This document shows, piece after piece, positions 55,761 through 64,000 of a stretch of 64,000 nt of DNA (position 1 is the stretch's first letter; each line of letters begins with the position of its first letter). The position numbers and the translations under genes are program-made. The notes beneath the pieces are model-generated. The model had not been told where the DNA came from. It worked only from the letters and a program-made list of their open reading frames with translations, and ran no database searches. The stretch spans positions 183,607-247,606 of the forward strand of contig CP136068.1 in the NCBI GenBank assembly GCA_032622095.1, in the 5' to 3' direction. The stretch comes from Siphonodentalium dalli (Eukaryota > Mollusca > Scaphopoda > Gadilida > Siphonodentaliidae).

Positions 55761-56060
55761 ATGTATGTGGTGGGGAGACCTATATATGTATGTGGCGGGG
55801 ATACCTATTTATGTATGTGGTGGGGATACCTATATATGTATGTGGTGGGGATACCTATAGATGTGTGTGGTGGGGATACATATAGATGTGTGTGGTGGGG
55901 ATACCTATATATGTGTGTGGTGGGGATACCTATAGATGTGTGTGGTGGTGATACCTATATATGTGTGTGGTGGGGATACCTATATATGTGTGTGGTGGGG
56001 ATACCTATAGATATATGTGGTGGGGATACCTATATATGTATGTGGTGGGGATACCTATAG
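55761..56060. repeat. Single 300-bp sub-repeat, diverging at its end
   Basis: It has the GGGGAGACC and GGCGGGG opening and the GATACATATAG unit in place. The last units switch to TATAGATATATGTGG and plain units instead of the usual GAGG/ATGTATATGG ending. It corresponds to 59,659 at offset 3,898. Confidence 0.85.
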
Positions 56061-56689
56061 ATGTATGTGGTGGGGATACCTATATATGTATGTGGTGGGG
56101 ATACCTATATATGTATGTGGTGGGGATACCTATATATGTGTGTGGTGGGGATACCTATATATGTATGTGGCGGGGATACCTATATATGTATGTGGTGGGG
56201 ATACATATATATATGTATGTGGTGGGGATACCTATATATGTATGTGGTGGGGATACCTATAGATGTGTGTGGTGGGAATACATATAGATGTGTGTGGTGG
56301 GGATACCTATATATGTGTGTGGTGGGGATACCTATAGATGTGTGTGGTGGTGATACCTATATATGTGTGTGGTGGGGATACCTATATATGTATGTGGCGG
56401 GATACCTATAGATATATGTGGTGGGGATACCTATATATGTATGTGGTGGGGATACCTATAGATGTATGTGGTGGGGATACCTATATATGTATGTGGTGGG
56501 GATACCTATATATGTATGTGGTGGGGATACCTATATATGTGTGTGGTGGGGATACCTATATATGTATGTGGCGGGGATACCTATATATGTATGTGGTGGG
56601 GATACATATATATGTATGTGGTGGGGATACCTATATATGTATGTGGTGGGGATACCTATATATGTATGTGGTGGGGATACCTATATATG

Positions 56690-58759
56690 TATGTGGTGGT
56701 GATACCTATATATGTATGTGGTGGTGATACCTATATATGTATGTGGTGGGGATAACTATATATGTATGTGGTGGTGATACCTATATATGTATGTGGCGGG
56801 ATACCTATAGATGTATGTGGTGGGGATACCTATAGATGTATGTGGTGGGGATACCTATATATGTATGAGGTGGGGATACCTATAGATGTATGTGGTGGGG
56901 ATACCTATATATGTATGTGGTGGGGATAACTATATATGTATGTGGTGGGGATACCTATATATGTATGTGGCGGGATACCTATAGATGTTTGTGGTGGGGA
57001 TACCTATATATGTATGTAGTGGTGATACCTATATATGCATGTGGTGGGGATACCTATATATGTATGTGGTGCGGATACCTATATATGTATGTGGCGGGAT
57101 ACCTATAGATATATGTGGTGGGGATACCTATATATGTATGTGGTGGGGATACCTATAGATGTATGTGGTGGGGATACCTATATATGTATGTGGTGGGGAT
57201 ACCTATATATGTATGTGGTGGGGATACCTCTATATGTGTGTGGTGGGGATACCTATATATGTATGTGGCGGGGATACCTATATATGTATGTGGTGGGGAT
57301 ACATATATATGTATGTGGTGGGGATACCTATATATGTATGTGGTGGGGATACCTATATATGTATGTGGTGGGGATACCTATATATGTATGTGGTGGGGAT
57401 ACCTATGTATGTATGTGGTGGGGATACCTATATATGTATGTGGTAGGGATACCTATATATGTATGTGGTGGTGATACATATAGATGTATGTGGTAGGGAT
57501 ACCTATATATGTATGTGGTGGGGATACCTATATATGTATGTGGTGGGGATACCTATATATGAATGTGGTGGTGATACCTAAATATGTATGTGGTGGGGAT
57601 ACCTATATATGTATGTGGTGGGGATACCTATATATGTATGAGTCGGGATACCTATATATGTATGTGGTGGGGATACCTATATATGTATGTGGTGGGGATA
57701 CCTATATATGTATGTGGTGGGGAGACCTATATATGTGTTTGGTGAGGATACCTATATATATGTGTGGTGGGGATACCTATATATATGTATGTGGTGGGGA
57801 TACCTATATATGTATGTGGTGGGGAGACCTATATATGTGTTTGGTGAGGATACCTATATATATGTGTGGTGGGGATACCTATATATATGTGTGGTGGGGA
57901 TACCTATATATGTATGTGGTGGGGAGACCTATATATGTATGTGGCGGGGATACCTATATATGTATGTGGTGGGGATACCTATATATGTATGTGGTGGGGA
58001 TACCTATAGATGTATGTGGTGGGGATACATATAGATGTGTGTGGTGGGGATACCTATATATGTGTGTGGTGGGGATACCTATAGATGTGTGTGGTGGTGA
58101 TACCTATATATATGTGTGGTGGGGATACCTATATATGTGTGTGGTGGGGATACCTATAGATGTGTGTGGTGAGGATACCTATATATGTATATGGTGGTGA
58201 TACCTATATATGTATGTGGTGGGGAGACCTATATATGTATGTGGCGGGGATACCTATATATGTATGTGGTGGGGATACCTATATATGTATGTGGTGGGGA
58301 TACCTATAGATGTGTGTGGTGGGGATACATATAGATGTGTGTGGTGGGGATACCTATATATGTGTGTGGTGGGGATACCTATAGATGTGTGTGGTGGTGA
58401 TACCTATATATGTGTGTGGTGGGGATACCTATATATGTGTGTGGTTGGGATACCTATAGATGTGTGTGGTGAGGATACCTATATATGTATATGGTGGTGA
58501 TACCTATATATGTATGTGGTGGGGAGACCTATATATGGATGTGGCGGGGATACCTATATATGTATGTGGTGGGGATACCTATATATGTATGTGGTGGGGA
58601 TACCTATAGATGTGTGTGGTGGGGATACATATAGATGTGTGTGGTGGGGATACCTATATATGTGTGTGGTGGGGGTACCTATAGATGTGTGTGGTGGTGA
58701 TACCTATATATGTGTTTGGTGGGGATACCTATATATGTGTGTGGTGGGGATACCTATAG
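56690..58759. repeat. HOR-V 4-kb repeat, copy 2 (left part)
   Basis: It repeats 52,668 onward at offset 4,022-4,023 with few differences, for example ACCTCTATATG near 57,227 and ATGAGTCGGGATACC near 57,639 in place of ATGAGGCGGAATACC. It holds the ATGCAT unit at 57,035 and ends with the 300-bp sub-repeats at 57,910. The longest open frame of the window (57,484-58,200, 238 codons) is a by-product of a run of units without stop-forming variants. Confidence 0.88.
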
Positions 58760-58809
58760 ATGTGTGTGGTGAGGATACCTATATATGTATATGGTGGTGA
58801 TACCTATAT
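57910..58809. repeat. Three tandem 300-bp sub-repeats
   Basis: Copies start at 57,910, 58,210 and 58,510. They share the order of the 51,067 set. Private marks are a 25-bp TATATATATGTGTGG unit near 58,104, GGTTGGGATACC near 58,443, GGATGTGGCGG near 58,537 and GGGGGTACC near 58,672. Confidence 0.94.
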
Positions 58810-60208
58810 ATGTATGCGGTGGGGATACCTATATATGTATGTGGTGGGGATACCTATATATGTGTGTGGTGGGGATATTTATAGATGTGTGTGGTGGGGA
58901 TACCTATATATGTGTGTGGTGGGGATACCTATATATGTGTGTGGTTGGGATTCCTATAGATGTGTGTGGTGGGGATACCTATATATGTGTGTGGTGGGGA
59001 TACCAGTATATGTGTGTGGTGGGGATACCTATAGATGTGTGTGGTGGGGATACCTATATATGTATGTGGTGAGGATACCTACATATGTATGTGGTGGGGA
59101 TACCTATAGATGTATGTGGTGGGGATACCTATATATGTATGTGGTGAGGATACCTATATATGTATGTGGTGGGGATACCTATAGATGTGTGTGGTGGGGA
59201 TACCTATAGATGTGTGTGGTGGGGATACCTATATATGTATGTGGTGGGGATACTATATATGTATGTGGTGGGGATACCTATATATGTATGTGGTGGGGAT
59301 AGCTATATATGTATGTGGTGGGGATACCTATAGATGTATGTGGTGGGGATACCTATATATGTATGTGGTGGGGATACCTATATATGTATGTGGTGGGGAT
59401 ACCTATATATGTGTGTTGTGGTAATACATATATATGTGTGTGGTGGTGATACCTATATATGTATGTGGTGCGGATACCTATATATGTATGTGGTGGTGAT
59501 ACCTATATATGTATGTGGTGGTGATACCTATATATGTATGTGGTGGGGATAACTATATATGTATGTGGTGGGGATACCTATATATGTGTGTGGTGGGGAT
59601 ACCTATAGATGTGTGTGGTGAGGATACCTATATATGTATATGGTGGTGATACCTATATATGTATGTGGTGGGGAGACCTATATATGTATGTGGCGGGGAT
59701 ACCTATATATGTATGTGGTGGGGATACCTATATATGTATGTGGTGGGGATACCTATAGATGTGTGTGGTGGGGATACATATAGATGTGTGTGGTGGGGAT
59801 ACCTATATATGTGTGTGGTGGGGATACCTATAGATGGGTGTGGTGGGGATACCTATATATGTGTGTGGTGGGGATACCTATATATGTGTGTGGTGGGGAT
59901 ACCTATAGATGTGTGTGGTGAGGATACCTATATATGTATATGGTGGTGATACCTATATATGTATGTGGTGGGGAGACCTATATATGTATGTGGCGGGGAT
60001 ACCTATATATGTATGTGGTGGGGATACCTATATATGTATGTGGTGGGGATACCTATAGATGTGTGTGGTGGGGATACATATAGATGTGTGTGGTGGGGAT
60101 ACCTATATATGTGTGTGGTGGGGATACCTATAGATGTGTGTGGTGGTGATACCTATATATGTGTTTGGTGGGGATACCTATATATGTGTGTGGTGGGGAT
60201 ACCTATAG
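58760..60208. repeat. HOR-V 1.45-kb repeat, copy A (1,449 bp)
   Basis: Order: GTGAGG/ATGTATATGG opening, GATATTTATAG unit (about 58,874), GGTTGGGATTCC (58,944), ACCAGTATATG (59,003), CCTACATATG (59,078), GATACTATATATG short unit (59,250), GATAGC (59,299), TTGTGGTAATACATATAT (59,415), then two 300-bp sub-repeats at 59,659 and 59,959. The same order returns at 60,209 and 61,706, with a partial form at 54,937. Confidence 0.9.
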
Positions 60209-60258
60209 ATGTGTGTGGTGAGGATACCTATATATGTATATGGTGGTGATACCTATAT
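59659..60258. repeat. Two tandem 300-bp sub-repeats
   Basis: Copies start at 59,659 and 59,959 and overlap the start of the next 1.45-kb repeat, which opens with their closing units. The first has GATGGGTGTGG near 59,834. The second has GTGTTTGG near 60,162. Confidence 0.94.
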
Positions 60259-61705
60259 ATGTATGTGGTGGGGATACCTATATATGTATGTGGTGGGGAT
60301 ACCTATATATGTGTGTGGTGGGGATATTTATAGATGTGTGTGGTGGGGATACCTATATATGTGTGTGGTGGGGATACCTATATATGTGTGTGGTTGGGAT
60401 TCCTATAGATGTGTGTGGTGGGGATACCTATATATGTGTGTGGTGGGGATACCAGTATATGTGTGTGGTGGGGATACCTATAGATGTGTGTGGTGGGGAT
60501 ACCTATATATGTATGTGGTGAGGATACCTACATATGTATGTGGTGGGGATACCTATAGATGTATGTGGTGGGGATACCTATATATGTATGTGGTGAGGAT
60601 ACCTATATATGTATGTGGTGAGGATACCTATATATGTATGTGGTGGGGATACCTATAGATGTGTGTGGTGGGGATACCTATAGATGTGTGTGGTGGGGAT
60701 ACCTATATATGTATGTGGTGGGGATACTATATATGTATGTGGTGGGGATACCTATATATGTATGTGGTGGGGATAGCTATATATGTATGTGGCGGGGATA
60801 CCTATAGATGTATGTGGTGGGGATACCTATATATGTATGTGGTGGGGATACCTATATAAGTATGTGGTGGGGATACCTATATATGTGTGTTGTGGTGATA
60901 CATATATATGTGTGTGGTGGTGATACCTATATATGTATGTGGTGCGGATACCTATATATGTATGTGGTGGTGATACCTATATATGTATGTGGTGGTGATA
61001 CCTATATATGTATGTGGTGGGGATAACTATATATGTATGTGGTGGTGATACCTATATATGTATGTGGCGGATACCTATAGATGTATGTGGTGGGGATACC
61101 TATAGATGTATGTGGTGGGGATACCTATATATGTATGAGGTGGGGATACCTATAGATGTATGTGGTGGGGATACCTATATATGTATGTGGTGGGGATACC
61201 TATATATGTATGTGGTGGGGATACCTATATATGTATGTGGTGGGGATACCTATAGATGTGTGTGGTGGGGATACATATAGATGTGTGTGGTGGGGATACC
61301 TATATATGTGTGTGGTGGTGATACCTATAGATGTGTGTGGTGGTGATACCTATATATGTGTGTGGTGGGGATACCTATATATGTGTGTGGTGGGGATACC
61401 TATAGATGTGTGTGGTGAGGATACCTATATATGTATATGGTGGTGATACCTATATATGTATGTGGTGGGGAGACCTATATATGTATGTGGCGGGGATACC
61501 TATATATGTATGTGGTGGGGATACCTATATATGTATGTGGTGGGGATACCTATAGATGTGTGTGGTGGGGATACATATAGATGTGTGTGGTGGGGATACA
61601 TATATATGTGTGTGGTGGGGATACCTATAGATGTGTGTGGTGGTGATACCTATATATGTGTTTGGTGGGGATACCTATATATGTGTGTGGTGGGGATACC
61701 TATAG
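60209..61705. repeat. HOR-V 1.45-kb repeat, copy B (1,497 bp)
   Basis: It has the same markers as copy A: GATATTTATAG (60,322), GATTCC (60,397), ACCAGTATATG (60,450), GATACTATATATG (60,723) and GATAGC (60,772). One additional GTGAGG unit near 60,600 and a two-base-short GGCGGATACC unit near 61,068 distinguish it. Its right end has one full 300-bp sub-repeat (61,456), preceded by an imperfect one from about 61,156. Confidence 0.9.
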
Positions 61706-61755
61706 ATGTGTGTGGTGAGGATACCTATATATGTATATGGTGGTGATACCTATAT
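61456..61755. repeat. Single 300-bp sub-repeat
   Basis: It is a complete 12-unit copy, opening with GGGGAGACC and GGCGGGG and closing with ATGTATATGGTGGTG. It differs from its relatives by a second GATACATAT unit near 61,595. Confidence 0.93.
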
Positions 61756-62853
61756 ATGTATGTGGTGGGGATACCTATATATGTATGTGGTGGGGATACC
61801 TATATATGTGTGTGGTGGGGATATTTATAGATGTGTGTGGTGGGGATACCTATATATGTGTGTGGTGGGGATACCTATATATGTGTGTGGTTGGGATTCC
61901 TATAGATGTGTGTGGTGGGGATACCTATATATGTGTGTGGTGGGGATACCAGTATATGTGTGTGGTGGGGATACCTATTGATGTGTGTGGTGGGGATACC
62001 TATATATGTATGTGGTGAGGATACCTACATATGTATGTGGTGGGGATACCTATAGATGTATGTGGTGGGGATACCTATATATGTATGTGGTGAGGATACC
62101 TATATATGTATGTGGTGGGGATACCTATAGATGTGTGTGGTGGGGATACCTATAGATGTGTGTGGTGGGGATACCTATATATGTATGTGGTGGGGATACT
62201 ATATATGTATGTGGTGGGGATACCTATATATGTATGTGGTGGGGATAGCTATATATGTATGTGGTGGGGATACCTATAGATGTATGTGGTGGGGATACCT
62301 ATATATGTATGTGGTGGGGATACCTATATATGTATGTGGTGGGGATACCTATATATGTGTGTTGTGGTGATACATATATATGTGTGTGGTGGTGATACCT
62401 AAATATGTATGTGGTGCGGATACCTATATATGTATGTGGTGGTGATACCTATATATGTATGTGGTGGTGATACCTATATATGTATGTGGTGGGGATAACT
62501 ATATATGAATGTGGCGGGATACGTATAGATGTATGTGGTGGGGATACCTATAGATGTATGTGGTGGGGATACCTATATATGTATGAGGTGGGGATACCTA
62601 TAGATGTATGTGGTGGGGATACCTATATATGTATGTGGTGGGGATACCTATATATGTATGTGGTGGGGATACCTATATATGTGAGTGGTGGGGATACCTA
62701 TATATGTATGTGGCGGGAATACCTATATATGTATGTGGTGGGGATACCTATATATGTGTGTGGTGGGGATACCTATAGATCTGTGTGGTGGGGATACCTA
62801 TATATGTGTGTGGTGGGGATACCTATATATGTGTGTGGTGGGAATACCTATAG
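61706..62853. repeat. HOR-V 1.45-kb repeat, copy C, shortened (1,148 bp)
   Basis: It is the same as copy B for the first ~800 bp: GATATTTATAG (61,819), GATTCC (61,894), ACCAGTATATG (61,947), GATACTATATATG (62,196), GATAGC (62,245). After TATATGAATGTGGCGGGATACG near 62,503 the order differs. The GGGGAGACC-type 300-bp sub-repeat is missing, replaced by a GTGAGTGGTGGGG unit and GGCGGGAATACC near 62,711. Confidence 0.87.
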
Positions 62854-64000
62854 ATGTGTGTGGTGAGGATACCTATATATGTATATGGTGGTGACACCTA
62901 TATATGTATGTGGTGGGGATACCTATATATGTATGTGGTGGGGATACCTAGATATGTGTGTGGTGGGGATACCTATAGATGTGTGTGGTGGGGATACCTA
63001 TATATGTGTGTGGTGGGGATACCTATATATGTGTGTGGTTGGGATTCCTATAGATGTGTGTAGTGGGGATACCTATAGATGTGTGTGGTGGGGATACCTA
63101 TATATGTGTGTGGTGGGGATACCTATAGATGTGTGTGGTGGGGATACCTATATATGTATGTGGTGGGGATATCTATAGATGTGTGTGGTGGGGATACCTA
63201 TATATGTATGTGGTGAGGATACCTACATATGTATGAGGTGGGGATACCTATAGATGTATGTGGTGGGGTTACCTATATATGTATGTGGTGAGGATACCTA
63301 TATATGTATTTGGTGGGAATACCTATAGATGTGTGTGGTGGGGATACCTATAGATGTGTGTGGTGGGGATACCTATATATGTATGTGGTGGGGATACTAT
63401 ATATGTATGTGGTGGGGATACCTATATATGTATGTGGTGGGGATAGCTATATATTTATGTGGTGGGGATACCTATAGATGTATGTGGTGGGGATACCTAA
63501 ATATGTATGTGGTGTGGATACCTATATACGTATGTGGTGGGGATACCTATATATGTGTGTGGTGGTGATACATATATATGTGTGTGGTGGTGATACCTAT
63601 ATATGTATGTGGTGGGGATACCTATATATGTATGTGGTGGTGATACCTATATATGTATGTGGTGGTGATACCTATATATGTATGTGGTGGAGATACCTAT
63701 ATATGTATGTGGTGGTGATACCTATATATGTTTGTGGCGGGATACCTATAGATGTATGTGGTGGGGATACCTATATATGTATGTGGTGGGGATACCTATA
63801 GATGTATGTGGTGGGGATACCTATATATGAATGTGGTGGGGATACCTATATATGTATGTGGTGGGGATACCTATATATGTGTGTGTGGTGGGGATACATA
63901 TATATGTATGTGGCGGGGATACCTATATATGTATGTGGTGGGGATACCTATATATGTGTGTGGTGGTGATACCTATAGATGTATGTGGTGCGGATACCTA
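62854..64000. repeat. HOR-V 1.45-kb repeat, copy D, cut by the window end
   Basis: It opens with GTGAGG/ATGTATATGG and continues with GATTCC (63,044), CCTACATATG (63,222), GATACTATATATG (63,394) and GATAGC (63,442). It is more diverged than copies A-C: GATATCTATAG near 63,169, GGGGTTACC near 63,267, ATGTATTTGGTGGGAATACC near 63,306 and a 27-bp GTGTGTGTGGTGGGG unit near 63,880. The array is still in phase at base 64,000. Confidence 0.8.

Larger units (their letters stand above)
52668..56689. repeat. HOR-V 4-kb repeat, copy 1
   Basis: From about 52,668 the order repeats at 56,690 (offset 4,022). The offset becomes 4,023 after a one-base-short GGTGGGATACC unit near 53,970. It becomes 3,823 after an extra 200-bp truncated sub-repeat at 54,487-54,686, then 3,898 after 75 bp fewer than the partner near 55,100. 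Shared markers include ATGAGGTGGGG, the ATGCAT unit (53,013), TATAGATATATGTGG (53,083) and CCTATGTATG (53,381). Confidence 0.88.
1..64000. repeat. 25-bp tandem satellite/minisatellite array filling the window
   Basis: The same 25-bp unit recurs from the first base to the last: GGGGATACCTATA followed by TATGTATGTGGT. Counting from the first G, the common substitutions are G2 to A, G3 to T, T6 to G, C9 to A, T14 to G, A19 to G and T25 to C. Most units are exactly 25 bp. Scattered 22-24 bp and 26-30 bp units slowly shift the phase. Each unit joins a 14-base alternating pyrimidine-purine tract (positions 10-23, for example TATATATGTGTGTG) to a G-rich part. The plus strand is C-poor, with two C per consensus unit. 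There is no unique sequence inside or at either edge, so the array is longer than the window. I do not recognise the family or the host clade. No gene, RNA or mobile element is visible in it. Confidence 0.99.

Noticed and set aside
57484-58200. Longest plus-strand open frame (238 codons), with others at 17,216-17,908, 26,892-27,584, 48,343-49,017, 33,780-34,433 and 32,958-33,596
   Set aside because: The translation repeats every 25 residues because 3 x 25 bp = 75 bp, and all three frames give the same cycle. Ends fall where common unit variants make a stop: T14G gives TAG, G2A or G3T gives TGA, and T18A gives TGA. Starts are the ATG found in every unit. There is no conserved start, frame, signal or non-repeat segment, so these are composition artefacts.
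1-64000. CRISPR array
   Set aside because: Repeats are head to tail with no spacers, and the unit varies throughout. There are no cas genes or leader.
1-64000. Telomeric repeat
   Set aside because: The G-rich strand suggested it, but the unit is 25 bp with HOR structure and has no tract matching short telomere motifs. It could still be subtelomeric, which the window cannot show.
1-64000. TATA boxes, promoters, terminators and origins
   Set aside because: TATATA occurs in almost every unit, so a motif match has no meaning here. No hairpin with a U-rich tail or isolated regulatory motif stands out from the repeat.
1-64000. G-quadruplex arrays
   Set aside because: Each unit has one run of four G, with the next about 21 bases away. 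The canonical short-loop motif is not met, except possibly around the G11 run at 34,014. Long-loop or two-layer forms cannot be judged from sequence alone.
1-64000. Transposon or retroelement insertion within the array
   Set aside because: I found no interval outside the 25-bp pattern longer than a fraction of a unit, and no target-site duplication, poly-A or terminal repeats.
1-64000. Large inversions within the array
   Set aside because: The G-rich strand stays on the plus strand throughout. I saw no block with CCCC and TAGGTATCC orientation, so all units are head to tail.
1-64000. Assigning a species or named satellite family
   Set aside because: No flanking gene or dispersed element is present, and I do not recognise the unit. 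Any name would be a guess.

Overview
The whole 64,000-base window is one uninterrupted tandem-repeat array. The unit is 25 bp: positions 1-13 read GGGGATACCTATA and positions 14-25 read TATGTATGTGGT, so there are about 2,560 units. The array starts and ends in mid-repeat, so neither boundary is visible. I find no unique DNA, protein gene, RNA gene, transposon, CRISPR array or origin. A satellite or very large minisatellite of this size, with multi-kilobase higher-order structure, points to a eukaryotic chromosome read with long reads. Nothing here lets me name a clade. The consensus plus strand has 8 G, 2 C, 6 A and 9 T per unit, which is 40% GC with a 4:1 G:C ratio.

Most variation falls at a few unit positions: 2 (G/A), 3 (G/T), 6 (T/G), 9 (C/A), 14 (T/G), 19 (A/G) and 25 (T/C). 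The order of these unit types, together with rare private variants and indel units, shows a second layer of organisation. (1) 1-1,973: irregular, mixed units. (2) 1,974-14,280: a higher-order repeat, called HOR-I here, in a short form (about 2.1 kb) and a long form (2,543 bp). (3) 14,281-28,035: a different module, HOR-II, alternating with HOR-I, so that 10,204-18,358 and 18,359-28,035 are two copies of one 8-10 kb super-repeat. The second copy carries an extra 1,371-bp internal tandem duplication. (4) 28,036-31,290: a more uniform stretch. (5) 31,291-40,690: HOR-III, with spacings growing from 1,667 to 2,793 bp. (6) 40,691-48,917: HOR-IV, 1.6-2.7 kb, sharing marker units with HOR-III. (7) 48,918-64,000: a uniform lead-in, then HOR-V, made of a 300-bp (12-unit) sub-repeat inside repeats of about 1.15-4.0 kb.

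The plus strand carries many open frames of up to 238 codons with 25-residue periodicity. They follow from a stop-poor 25-bp unit (25 x 3 = 75 bp = 25 codons), and they start and stop wherever common unit variants make TAG or TGA. I treat none of them as genes. The real biological content is the record of unequal exchange, nested duplication and recombination between repeat copies. HOR names and numbers are mine, and boundaries are good to about one or two units unless tied to a marker.
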